Positions 16,709 through 25,544 of a stretch of 64,000 nucleotides of DNA are shown one piece after another. This DNA comes from Prolixibacteraceae bacterium JC049 (GTDB taxonomy: Bacteria > Bacteroidota > Bacteroidia > Bacteroidales > Prolixibacteraceae), in contig SACZ01000002.1 of assembly GCA_023369685.1 (NCBI GenBank), positions 930,001 to 994,000 on the forward strand, given 5' to 3'. The number at the start of each line of letters is the position of its first letter. The first letter of the stretch is position 1. The notes below the pieces were generated by a model that did not search any database, was not told the origin of the DNA, and saw only the letters and a list, made by a program, of their open reading frames with translations. The position numbers and the translations under genes were made by a program.

Positions 16709-18403
16709 TTATTTTTCAGTTTTGGGCTTTAATATTGACTTGTATCGGGCTTTATCATTCAGAACAATGACAGCCTCTTTAATTACTTTATCGTCTTTAA
16801 TGGCTGCCTTAATGGCTCCAACACGGTAGTAGTAACGACGAATAATTTCGTCAGTCAACATCTCTTTAATTTCTTTCTCGAACTGTTTGCAATCCTTGTC
16901 AATATCGGTTCCCAGCTTGGATGCTAATATTTCGAATTGCTCCTTACTCATATCGTAGTATTTCTCCTTCTCTGCTGCTTTTTTCAAGTCTTTCAGCAGT
17001 TGCTCGCTTCTCGATTTATAGGTGAACTTTTCTTTCTTCAAGAACTGTTTGAATTCAGCATAAATAGCATCAGTTACTTCAAACTCAGTTGGCGAAGCAA
17101 TGGTTTTATGCGAATTGGCAAAGCGAGTAGCAAAGTCGAAGAACATTTGCTTTGTGATTAAGTTGATGGTTAAATTGCTTAGTGGCTCTGGCTTTACTTC
17201 AATATCAGGAGCAATTCCACCACCATCGAAAACCTTACGTCCATTATGAGTCGAGTACTCTGTGATTAACGAGTCGGCTACTTTTCCTACACTACCATCG
17301 TCGTTGCGGTGCGAGTAGTCTAAAGCCTGAATACAGCGACCACTAGGGATGTAATATTTCGCAGTAGTAACTTTCAATTTTGCGTTGTAGCTAAGGTCAC
17401 GAGTGGTTTGTACCAATCCTTTTCCAAAAGTACGAGTTCCAATTACTACTCCTCGGTCTAAATCTTGAATCGATCCGGCAACAATTTCTGAAGCCGATGC
17501 CGATCCACTGTTCACCAATACTGCAATTGGAATGATAGTATCCACAGGCAATGCGGGTGCAGTATATGTTTTGTCCCACTGTTTTACTTTACCACGAGTG
17601 CTAACAATTTCCTGATCTTTTGGTACGAACAGGTTAGATACACGAACAGCTTCCCAAAGAAGTCCTCCAGGATTACCACGTAAGTCGAGAACAATATTTT
17701 TTGCACCTTTTCCTTCTTTCAATTCAAGAATGGCTTTTTTAACATCCTCGCTACAATCTTTGGTGAAGTTGGTGAATCGGATGTATCCGGTCTTGTCATT
17801 CAACATACCGAAGTAAGGAACGGCAGGAATATGAATTTTTTCACGAACAATGGTGAATTTCATCTCTTTATCCTTATCAATTCCCGGACGACGCACTTTA
17901 ACCTCCAACGACTTTCCTGCCTGACCTTTTAGAAGGTTACTAACATCTTGCGTATCCATATCTGTGGTCGATTTACCATCGATGGACAGGAAAATGTCAC
18001 CTGCTCTTAGTCCTGCTTTTTGTGCAGGAGCTCCTTCGTATGGTTGAGCAATCACCACGTCGTCTTTGAATTTACTGATTAAGGCACCAATTCCGGCATA
18101 ATCGCCAGTGGTCATAAACTTAAAGTCTTCAATTTCCGACTCTGGAATGTAGGTAGTATACGGATCAAGCGATTCCAACATCTTATCGATACTGGTTTTC
18201 ACTAGTTTTTCGGGCTGAACTTCATCCACGTAAAGCAGGTTCAACTCACGAAATAATGTATAGTAAATGTCAAGGTTTTTAGCTAAGTCAAAATTTTTGT
18301 CGTCGCGATTAAATCCCACAAAAGCAGCAGCAGACATTAGCAGTGCTACAACCAGGATAATCGGTCTTTTAGATCTATTCCACTTCATATTCAGTAATGA
18401 CAT
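16709..18403 (-). CDS. S41-family C-terminal processing protease
   Basis: Periplasmic serine protease of the CtpA/Prc type, 564 residues. An N-terminal membrane anchor (IILVVALLMSAAAFVGF) is followed by the S41 N-terminal helical region (DIYYTLFRELNLLYVDEV). The PDZ domain is at about 85-165 (APAQKAGLRAGDIFLSIDG). The catalytic core has the Ser in NSGSASASEIVAG and the Lys in RTFGKGLVQ. The C-terminal 170 residues are helical, as in Bacteroidota members. The start may be 18403 or the ATG five codons later (MKWNRSKR). Its substrates are unknown. Confidence 0.95.
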   Translation of the reverse strand: MSLLNMKWNRSKRPIILVVALLMSAAAFVGFNRDDKNFDLAKNLDIYYTLFRELNLLYVDEVQPEKLVKTSIDKMLESLDPYTTYIPESEIEDFKFMTTGDYAGIGALISKFKDDVVIAQPYEGAPAQKAGLRAGDIFLSIDGKSTTDMDTQDVSNLLKGQAGKSLEVKVRRPGIDKDKEMKFTIVREKIHIPAVPYFGMLNDKTGYIRFTNFTKDCSEDVKKAILELKEGKGAKNIVLDLRGNPGGLLWEAVRVSNLFVPKDQEIVSTRGKVKQWDKTYTAPALPVDTIIPIAVLVNSGSASASEIVAGSIQDLDRGVVIGTRTFGKGLVQTTRDLSYNAKLKVTTAKYYIPSGRCIQALDYSHRNDDGSVGKVADSLITEYSTHNGRKVFDGGGIAPDIEVKPEPLSNLTINLITKQMFFDFATRFANSHKTIASPTEFEVTDAIYAEFKQFLKKEKFTYKSRSEQLLKDLKKAAEKEKYYDMSKEQFEILASKLGTDIDKDCKQFEKEIKEMLTDEIIRRYYYRVGAIKAAIKDDKVIKEAVIVLNDKARYKSILKPKTEK

Positions 18404-18655
18404 TATAATTTTAAAATGGTTGTTTGAAATTCATCGATTTAAGTGCAACTGCATTGGCGGTTTAATCTTCGATGAATAGCAAATGTAATAATTCAAACAG
18501 TTACAAGGAGTGAATGGATTGTTAAAATCGGTAAAACAGATTAAAAAATAACTAATTTAGGGGCTTTGTTCTGTCAAAATGATGGCGAAGGAACGTTTTT
18601 TGCTACAATGAGGGGCGTGAACTGGAAGAAACTTTAAAAAATAACATAATCTAAG

Positions 18656-20083
18656 ATGGCGAATATTTTTAGGCGATTCCCAAAAACCTTTTGGGTAGCC
18701 AATACTATTGAACTGTTTGAACGTTGGGCCTGGTATGGCTTTTTTATTCTGTTTGCAAATTACCTAACTGGTTCGTTTGACGATGGCGGTTTGGAGTTTA
18801 GTCAGGAACAGAAAGGTATTATCATGGGGGTTGGTACTGGTATTTTGTATTTCTTACCTGTTATAACCGGTTCTATTGCCGATAAATACGGATACAAGAA
18901 AGTGCTGATGCTGGCATTTGCAATTTATACATCGGCATTTATAATGTTTCCATTGTTCGACACCTTTACGGGTGTATTTTTAATGTATCTGTATCTAGCA
19001 TTGGGGGCAGCATTGTTTAAACCTGTAATTTCGGCAACAATTGCTAAAACCACCGATGAATCGACAGCTTCAATTGGTTTTGGAATATTCTACATGATGG
19101 TGAATATTGGTGCTTATTTTGGACCAATGGTAACTTTGTTGTTTAAGCACTCTTCTTACTCAATGGTGTTCTATATTTCTGCCGGAATTATTGCTTTGAA
19201 TTTCTTTATGTTGTTTTTCTATAAAGAGCCTGATCGCGAGGCAAATAGTGATACGTTGGGAGCATCGATAATGAAGATCTTCAATAACATTGTAATGGTG
19301 TTCAAAGACTTCAAATTTGTGTTGTTCTTGTTAATTGTTGCTGGTTTCTGGACAATGTATAATCAGTTGTTTTTTACATTGCCGGTATTTATCACGCAGT
19401 GGGTTGATACTTCGATGATGTATGAATTCTTCCAGAATCATATGCCATTTATTAGTGAAAATTATGGTATTGCAGCAACAGGTCAGATGGAATCAGAGTT
19501 TGTGGTAAACTTCGATGCATTGTTTATTATTGCTTTCCAGATTATTGTTTCAACAATAGTAATGAAATGGAAACCACTACGTACAATGATTACAGGTTTC
19601 TTGGTGTGTGCAATTGGTATGGCGCTAACATTATTTACTCAGAACGTAGTATTTACTTTGGTTGCAATTTATGTGTTTGCTATCGGTGAGATGGCTGGTT
19701 CGCCAAAGATTACAGAATATATTGGGCGTATTGCTCCAGCAGATAAAAAGGCGCTTTACATGGGATATTCTTTTATTCCTGTTTTCTTTGGAAACGTATT
19801 TGCAGGAATTATCTCTGGTAATGTTTACGGAAGCATGTCGGATAAAACTGTTTTTGTAAAGCAGGAGATTGCTGAAAGAGGAATTACGTTGGCCGATAAT
19901 TTATCGAAGAATGAGATTTTTGCAGCCACAGCTGAAAAGATGAACATGACTACTATAGAGTTGACCAAGTTCTTGTGGGATAAGTATCATCCATCTCAGA
20001 TCTGGTATGTGATTCTTTGTATTGGACTAGCTGCTGTTTTTGCTCTAGCTCTTTACGATCGCTTTATTTTGAAATCGAAATAA
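18656..20083 (+). CDS. MFS transporter of the POT/peptide-transporter type
   Basis: Inner-membrane transporter of 475 residues with about 12-14 helices. The N-terminal ANTIELFERWAWYGFFILF resembles the proton-dependent oligopeptide transporter signature, and GSIADKYGYKKVLM is the MFS loop 2-3 motif. A second family-like motif is GIFYMMVNIGAYFGPM. There is an unusual extracytoplasmic insertion (about residues 245-285) and a soluble stretch near the C-terminus (residues 400-445). The substrate, peptide or other, cannot be fixed. It stands alone and ends in a strong bidirectional terminator. Confidence 0.82.
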   Translation: MANIFRRFPKTFWVANTIELFERWAWYGFFILFANYLTGSFDDGGLEFSQEQKGIIMGVGTGILYFLPVITGSIADKYGYKKVLMLAFAIYTSAFIMFPLFDTFTGVFLMYLYLALGAALFKPVISATIAKTTDESTASIGFGIFYMMVNIGAYFGPMVTLLFKHSSYSMVFYISAGIIALNFFMLFFYKEPDREANSDTLGASIMKIFNNIVMVFKDFKFVLFLLIVAGFWTMYNQLFFTLPVFITQWVDTSMMYEFFQNHMPFISENYGIAATGQMESEFVVNFDALFIIAFQIIVSTIVMKWKPLRTMITGFLVCAIGMALTLFTQNVVFTLVAIYVFAIGEMAGSPKITEYIGRIAPADKKALYMGYSFIPVFFGNVFAGIISGNVYGSMSDKTVFVKQEIAERGITLADNLSKNEIFAATAEKMNMTTIELTKFLWDKYHPSQIWYVILCIGLAAVFALALYDRFILKSK

Positions 20084-20106
20084 GATAAAATCGATATAAA
20101 AATAAA

Positions 20107-20139
20107 AATCCCGGCCTTTCAATAGAGCCGGGATTTTTT
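20107..20139. terminator. Strong bidirectional terminator
   Basis: AATCCCGGC (20107-20115) and GCCGGGATT (20127-20135) form a 9-bp GC-rich stem followed by TTTTT; the other strand has ATTTTTATTTT. It lies between the convergent transporter and lactonase genes. Confidence 0.92.
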
Positions 20140-20170
20140 GTATCTGAATGTTTTTATAATCATCTAAATT

Positions 20171-21262
20171 CTACCTTCTTTTAAATCGAATACAAACAGG
20201 AATAGGTGCTTTTACTTCATCTACAAAGGTTAGCTGACCTGTTTTTCGATCTCTTTTGAAAGAGACAATATTATTGGTGTTCTGGTTGGCCACCAAAAGA
20301 AATTTCTCATCGGGTGAAAGAGAAAAATTACGTGGTGTTTTTCCTCTGGTCGATTCATGGCCTATTGCTTTCAATTTTCCATTTTTTAGTATTTCAAAAA
20401 GAGCAATGCTGTCATCTCCACGGTTCGAAGCATAAAGGAAGCGACCATCGGAAGAGACGTGAATATCGGCACATGTATTTTCGGCCTTAAAGTTAGCAGG
20501 CAAAGTAGAGGTGGTTTGAATAATCTCGAAATTGGAGTAGTTGCTATGCTTTACAACGCTGACACTACTAGACAATTCGTTTACCACGTAAATGAAATCA
20601 GCTTTAGGATGGAAATCCAGATGGCGAGGACCAGCTCCCGGAGCCATTTTAATTTCGGCATAAGATTGAAGTTTGTTTTTATTGGTTCGGTATACTTTTA
20701 CGGCATCGATACCTAAATCAACTGCAAAAACTAAATCGGATTTTGGTGCAAAAAAAGCACTGTGAGCATGTGGCTTTTCTTGTCGTGATTTATTGGGGCC
20801 ACTGCCTTTGTGTTGTGCTACATCGGTTGGTTGCGATAATTGTTTCCCGTTGAATTGAATTAAGCCAATATTTCCTCCGGTGTAGTTAGCTGCCACAACA
20901 TGGTTGTCTTTAATATCTACAAAACAAGGGTGTGCACCGCCGCTGCTCACATTGTTGATGGGATTTAACTGGTTGTTTTTATCGACACGGTATAGCTGTA
21001 TCTCTCCTGAATTATTATCGTTGGCTATCTCACGTACTGAAACCAGAAACCTCCCGTTGTCAGAAAAGGCTATAAATGAAGGGTTGGGAATAGTTGCAGC
21101 CAGTTGGATGAAACTTAGTTTTCCATTTTTATCGATACTGTATTGGTAAATTCCTTTACTCTTGTCTTTGGTGTAGGTGCCCACCCAAAAAGAAGTTTGA
21201 GCATTCAGCGCTATAGAAAATAGAATAGCCAGAACAAAGAATAGACTCTTGTGGTATAACAT
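20171..21262 (-). CDS. Lactonase-family seven-bladed beta-propeller (6-phosphogluconolactonase-like)
   Basis: Protein of 363 residues from the YbhE/Pgl beta-propeller family; characterised members hydrolyse 6-phosphogluconolactone, but others cleave different lactones. The start at 21262 (MLYHKSLFFVLAILFSIALNAQ) gives a clear signal peptide, so this copy is exported and unlikely to act in the cytosolic pentose phosphate pathway. Family motifs include FWVGTYTKDKSKGIYQYS, GGAHPCFVD, GSGPNKSRQEKPHAHSAF, GPRHLDFHP and GRFLYASNRGDDS. It is monocistronic. Confidence 0.88.
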   Translation of the reverse strand: MLYHKSLFFVLAILFSIALNAQTSFWVGTYTKDKSKGIYQYSIDKNGKLSFIQLAATIPNPSFIAFSDNGRFLVSVREIANDNNSGEIQLYRVDKNNQLNPINNVSSGGAHPCFVDIKDNHVVAANYTGGNIGLIQFNGKQLSQPTDVAQHKGSGPNKSRQEKPHAHSAFFAPKSDLVFAVDLGIDAVKVYRTNKNKLQSYAEIKMAPGAGPRHLDFHPKADFIYVVNELSSSVSVVKHSNYSNFEIIQTTSTLPANFKAENTCADIHVSSDGRFLYASNRGDDSIALFEILKNGKLKAIGHESTRGKTPRNFSLSPDEKFLLVANQNTNNIVSFKRDRKTGQLTFVDEVKAPIPVCIRFKRR

Positions 21263-21454
21263 GATGCGAAGTTTAATTAATGGTTTTTGATGGCAAAATA
21301 CAAAATCCATTGAGCTTCGGGTTAATATTTATTAAAAAGGATGATTTGTAATGAGTATGCTATGTTCTAAATGATGGAAGAAATGTTCTTGAAGACACAA
21401 TATGGGTATCCTCAATGCGTTATTTGTATTGTGTAAAATTAAAAAACAAATGAA

Positions 21455-22099
21455 ATGAAAAAAGTAGTTTATTTTATTGTATTATGTTTATTCGTGGTTA
21501 GTGCGTGTTCAGAGAGTAATGAACCGCAGCAGGAAGATCAGACACCTACAATTAGTACGACAGATGTTCCTGCTTTCGAACCAGATGTTTGGAATGATGG
21601 AAAATCCGGATGGCGAAGAAATACCAAGCAAAGCCAGAATAATTGTTATGCGTATGCTGTAAATACTTTTAATAGATCGGATAGAGATGCTTGTCCTGGC
21701 GGAAGTCAAGGCAGGTATTGGACTGAAGTGTGCGGATCGTTAGAAGGAATTATTGCTGCAGCGGAAACAGATGGGCTAAAGCGTTTAACAGGAGATGAAG
21801 AGCCGGAGGAGGGATGGACTAAGGTTGCATTGTTCGTTGCGCGCTATGCAGATGATTCTGCTAGAATTAGAGATATGCACTGGTATAGAAGAGATAATAA
21901 TAACATGTGGTCACACAAGCCCGGTGAATCCGAAGCAAGAAATACAGACGATGCTGGAGAGTTAATTTCAAACCCAGAAAATGCACTAAGTAACACTCAT
22001 CCTGAGTTTGTAACTTATATGTCTGTTAAATCAGCGGTAGAACAAGGGCAAGGTTCAACAAACATAAATGGACAAGATAATGGCAGTGCAGATGACTAA
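21455..22099 (+). CDS. Lipoprotein with NCYAYA motif, possibly cysteine-peptidase-like
   Basis: Protein of 214 residues. It has a lipoprotein signal (LCLFVVSAC, Cys18) and an acidic linker. A compact domain at about 45-195 carries NNCYAYAVNTF, CPGGSQGRYW, RDMHWYRRDNNNMWSHKPG and DDAGELISNPENA. The order Cys (in NCYAYA), His (in MHWYR or SHKPG) and Asp/Asn resembles a papain/NlpC-type catalytic layout, and I recall similar unnamed domains in other bacteria, but activity is an inference. The tail is polar and disordered (QGSTNINGQDNGSADD). It has no operon partner. Confidence 0.65.
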   Translation: MKKVVYFIVLCLFVVSACSESNEPQQEDQTPTISTTDVPAFEPDVWNDGKSGWRRNTKQSQNNCYAYAVNTFNRSDRDACPGGSQGRYWTEVCGSLEGIIAAAETDGLKRLTGDEEPEEGWTKVALFVARYADDSARIRDMHWYRRDNNNMWSHKPGESEARNTDDAGELISNPENALSNTHPEFVTYMSVKSAVEQGQGSTNINGQDNGSADD

Positions 22100-22410
22100 A
22101 TACCTTATTTGTGGCTAACTAAAGTTGTAAATAGGATGAAAATTTAGTTGAGAAATTGAACCCTCCTATAAAGTATCAGAAAATTAATTTTTATAGGAGA
22201 TGATTGAGAGGGGCTTTATATAAAAGAATGAGTGAATACTCAGATTGAAATTATTGATGAGATAACTTATAGGTATACTACATATAGCAAAAGATCTCAT
22301 CTAAATTTGAATATTAAAATACCTATTTGGGGTATGAAAAAATTGGCGTTATTTGTAAATTAGGCACGAATTTAAATCACATAAACGATTGAAATAATAA
22401 AAAGCCTAAA
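22100..22410. other. Intergenic region with one clear stem-loop
   Basis: A 311-base AT-rich gap. CTCCTATAAA (22163-22172) and TTTATAGGAG (22190-22199) form a perfect 10-bp stem with a 17-base loop; no T run follows, so it is not a standard terminator. Near its right end TTTG (22326-22329) and GTTATTTG (22348-22355), 18 bases apart, are a weak promoter candidate for the next gene. No ORF or RNA gene is recognised. Confidence 0.5.
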
Positions 22411-23523
22411 ATGAGAATAAGCAGATTGGTAATTGGACTATTTTTAGCGATCACTTCGCTAACTGTTTCAGCACAGGATTATACCAACTTATATCAGACA
22501 GCATCACCGTTTAATGGGAACGATGCTGGTAAGCTGAGTTTTAGAATAGAAAATGCCAATTTTATTCGTAATCACGAATACGATTCTCCTGTAATAAAAG
22601 GATACACACTTACTGGTTTATGGGTGCGCCCAATGGTGGAATATTATGCTTCCGAAAAGCTAAGAGTTCAGTTGGGAGGTCATTTCCTGAAATATCACGG
22701 TCAGGATAAAATCAATAAAATTTCGCCCTGGTTTTCTCTAACTTTCCGACCTACTGATTATTTTGAAGCTACAGTGGGGAACTTCAATAACGATAACAAC
22801 TTCGGAATGATTGCCCCTTTGCATGAGCCTGATCATTTTCTAACTGAAAAACCAAAAGCTTCTGTGCAATTTAAATATTTCAAAGGACGCTGGGATGCTG
22901 AGGTTTGGTTAAACTGGTCGAAGTTTATTGAAGAGAATGATCCATTTCAAGAGCGATTTGCAGTGGGCTTGAGAGCCGATTATCAGTTTTATAATCAGAA
23001 TGATTGGGATCTAAGAGGAACATTTCAGTTTGTGACTACTCACCGTGGAGGTGAAATTGATACCAGCGACGATCGAATTGAATCCATTGGAAATAAAGGT
23101 GCAGGAATAAAATGGACTAAGAAATGTGGTGGATCACTTTGGGGAGGAACGGCCATGTACTTAGACTATAAAGATTTTACCAATAGAGGGGAGCGTGCTT
23201 TTGAAGATGGAAAAGCACTTTATGTGGATGGCTACTGGAAAAATAATGGATGGCAGATTGGAGCAGGATTCTGGTCGGCTAATAAATTGATTGCTCCTTT
23301 AGGTCGAAAAATATACCAATCGGTGAATGAGCTGGATGGAAGTAAATATCCCGATCGTCAACTGGTTTCCGGACGATTGTGCAAAACGTTTGAAATAATG
23401 GATGGTGCTCGATTTGGCTTAGAAACAGATGCTTATTTCGATTTAAAAGAGAGCACTTTTAGCTACACCTGGGGTATTCAACTAATTTTTACCGAATCGT
23501 TTTTTATTAAGAAATTAAAGTAA
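22411..23523 (+). CDS. Putative outer-membrane beta-barrel protein
   Basis: Protein of 370 residues with a signal peptide (LVIGLFLAITSLTVSAQ). The mature part shows many amphipathic strands ending in aromatic residues (LRVQLGGHFLKYHG, ISPWFSLTFRP, WDAEVWLNWSKF, FAVGLRADYQFY, GWQIGAGFWSANK, TFSYTWGIQLIFTESFF), as expected of a 12-16-strand outer-membrane barrel. No exact family is recognised. It ends 6 bases from the convergent glycosylase gene with no terminator between them. Confidence 0.7.
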   Translation: MRISRLVIGLFLAITSLTVSAQDYTNLYQTASPFNGNDAGKLSFRIENANFIRNHEYDSPVIKGYTLTGLWVRPMVEYYASEKLRVQLGGHFLKYHGQDKINKISPWFSLTFRPTDYFEATVGNFNNDNNFGMIAPLHEPDHFLTEKPKASVQFKYFKGRWDAEVWLNWSKFIEENDPFQERFAVGLRADYQFYNQNDWDLRGTFQFVTTHRGGEIDTSDDRIESIGNKGAGIKWTKKCGGSLWGGTAMYLDYKDFTNRGERAFEDGKALYVDGYWKNNGWQIGAGFWSANKLIAPLGRKIYQSVNELDGSKYPDRQLVSGRLCKTFEIMDGARFGLETDAYFDLKESTFSYTWGIQLIFTESFFIKKLK

Positions 23524-23529
23524 GTATCA

Positions 23530-24039
23530 CTACTTGGCCTCGAATCGCCATGGCTTATTGATCCATGGTGCGCCTGCATAATTAATTCCAATACGTGGTG
23601 TTGTTTGAAAGGGAAGATGGTATCCATCATCTTCCAACCATAAGTTATCTTCGGGCTGAAGAAGTTTTCCATAAAACGATTTATCCAATTGGAGTGCTTT
23701 GCCGACTTTGCCTGGTCCACTGATATTTTCAACTCCGCGAATTAGTATGGCTGAAGGAGTTCCTTCGTTTTCTGTTACAAAATTAAGCATCCAATACATC
23801 CCATATATCAGGTACATGTAGATGTGACCTCCTTGGTGATACATTATCTCGGTACGCTTGGTGCGACCTTTATGGGCATGGCATGCTTTGTCGGTTTCGC
23901 CGCAATAAGCTTCTATTTCTGTAATGCGATAGCGTTCTATTTGGCCATCTTCAAACCGACGACAAAGTAGCTTCCCCATCAACTCAGGAGCTACCTCTAA
24001 AGGATCACGTTGGAAAAATGTAATTGGAACAGTCGACAT
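23530..24039 (-). CDS. DNA-3-methyladenine glycosylase, AAG/Mpg family (short form)
   Basis: Base-excision repair enzyme that removes alkylated purines, 169 residues. The catalytic glutamate and tyrosine are in ITEIEAYCGETDKA; the family motifs HAHKGRTKR, HIYMYLIYGMYWMLN, AILIRGVE, GPGKVGKAL and the C-terminal PRIGINYAG with PWRF are all present. The segment between RGVE and SGPGK is about 15-18 residues shorter than in typical members, which accounts for the small size. It lies 2 bases after the photolyase gene, so the two form a DNA-repair operon. Confidence 0.92.
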   Translation of the reverse strand: MSTVPITFFQRDPLEVAPELMGKLLCRRFEDGQIERYRITEIEAYCGETDKACHAHKGRTKRTEIMYHQGGHIYMYLIYGMYWMLNFVTENEGTPSAILIRGVENISGPGKVGKALQLDKSFYGKLLQPEDNLWLEDDGYHLPFQTTPRIGINYAGAPWINKPWRFEAK

Positions 24040-24041
24040 GT

Positions 24042-25358
24042 TTAATGAGAGTTATTGTATTCTTCAATGGCTTTTTTATAGGCCGCCAAAGTACGAATTC
24101 GAGCCGATTTTTGATCAATCATTGGCTTTTTATAAGTACTCGATTCGAACTCAGGAACCCATTTTCTGATGTATTCATAGTTTGGATCGAATTTCTGAGT
24201 CTGAGATTCGGGGTTGAATATGCGAAAATAGGGTGCTGCATCGCACCCGGTTCCAGCCGCCCACTGCCAGTTTCCATTGTTAGATGCCAGGTCGCAATCC
24301 AATAGCTTTTCGGCAAAATAAGCTTCTCCCCAACGCCAATCAATTAATAAGTTTTTACACAGGTAGCTAGCCGTAATCATGCGAACTCTGTTGTGCATAT
24401 ATCCGGTTTCGTTTAACTCACGCATTCCTGCATCGACAATGGGGATCCCCGTTTGGCCTTTCATCCAGCGTTGTAACTCCTGTTCACTATTTCTCCACTG
24501 AATGGTATCGTATTTCGGATTAAAATTGCGCTTTTCTACCTTGGGGAAATGCCACAAAATTTGCATGAAAAATTCTCTCCAGATTAGTTCATTCAGGAAC
24601 TTCTCGTGTTTCAATACTTTGTTGACAATGGTTCTTATTCCAATGGTTCCAAAACGCAAATGAACACTTAGCATACTGGTATGTGCTAACGATGGAATAT
24701 CCCGATTATCGGCATAATCATTAAGCCATTTGTCGTTTATATTGAATGCAGTAACAGTGGGCGTTTCAGCAATAAATCCCATTTCATCTAATGATGGAAC
24801 TTTGAATGGAGGTGTTGATATCAAGCGATGTAGTAACTTTTCAGAATTATAAGGTTGCTGAGGCTGTTGATTCCAATGAGCTTTCCATTTCTTAGAGTAT
24901 GGCGTATAAACAGTATACGGATTGGAATCTGGCTTTACCACTTCGCTTTTCTCAAATATGACCTGATCTTTCCATGAAACAAAATCGATTTGCCTGGAAA
25001 GACACCAATTAGCAATGCTATCATCTCTCTCTTTTGCCACAGGTTCATAATCGGTGTTGGTATGGATACTTTTTATGGAGTATTGTTGGCTTAGCTTCTC
25101 AATCTCTTCTTTCGGATTTCCGTATAAAACTTTAAGACTACTTCCGTACTTCTCTATAGATTCTTTTAGCTTAAGAATCATCTGGTGAATCATCGGAACC
25201 CTGCGGTCATCCTGTTTCAATAGTTTTAATATTTCAGTGTCGAATATGAAAATTGGTAGAACAGGAGGTTCATCATTTAATGCTTGATAAAGTCCATGGT
25301 TATCTTCCAGACGAAGATCTCTTCTGAACCAGAAAATATTGATCTTTTGAGTATCCAT
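24042..25358 (-). CDS. Deoxyribodipyrimidine photolyase / cryptochrome family
   Basis: Blue-light flavoprotein of 438 residues that splits cyclobutane pyrimidine dimers. The N-terminal antenna-binding domain starts INIFWFRRDLRLEDNHGL and includes TDYEPVAKERD. The FAD domain has IPIVDAGMRELNETGYMHNR, LIDWRWGEAYFAEKLLDCD and ASNNGNWQWAAGTGCDAAPY, all class I photolyase signatures. Class I rather than DASH type is favoured by length and the ends, but photolyase versus regulatory cryptochrome cannot be fully separated. It is the first gene of the photolyase-glycosylase pair. Confidence 0.93.
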   Translation of the reverse strand: MDTQKINIFWFRRDLRLEDNHGLYQALNDEPPVLPIFIFDTEILKLLKQDDRRVPMIHQMILKLKESIEKYGSSLKVLYGNPKEEIEKLSQQYSIKSIHTNTDYEPVAKERDDSIANWCLSRQIDFVSWKDQVIFEKSEVVKPDSNPYTVYTPYSKKWKAHWNQQPQQPYNSEKLLHRLISTPPFKVPSLDEMGFIAETPTVTAFNINDKWLNDYADNRDIPSLAHTSMLSVHLRFGTIGIRTIVNKVLKHEKFLNELIWREFFMQILWHFPKVEKRNFNPKYDTIQWRNSEQELQRWMKGQTGIPIVDAGMRELNETGYMHNRVRMITASYLCKNLLIDWRWGEAYFAEKLLDCDLASNNGNWQWAAGTGCDAAPYFRIFNPESQTQKFDPNYEYIRKWVPEFESSTYKKPMIDQKSARIRTLAAYKKAIEEYNNSH

Positions 25359-25544
25359 AATATTGTAGGTTGGTCTACCAAATTTACAAAAACAGAATTA
25401 GGTTGTTAGAAAACAGATTGTTTTAAGTAATATTTTTTGTACTTTTCCAAAACCGTATTATTGATTTGTGTTGAATGGATTAAACCACCATCAGCAAAAT
25501 CGGTATAGAATTAACCAGATTTATGAATTAAAAATTCATTTGTT

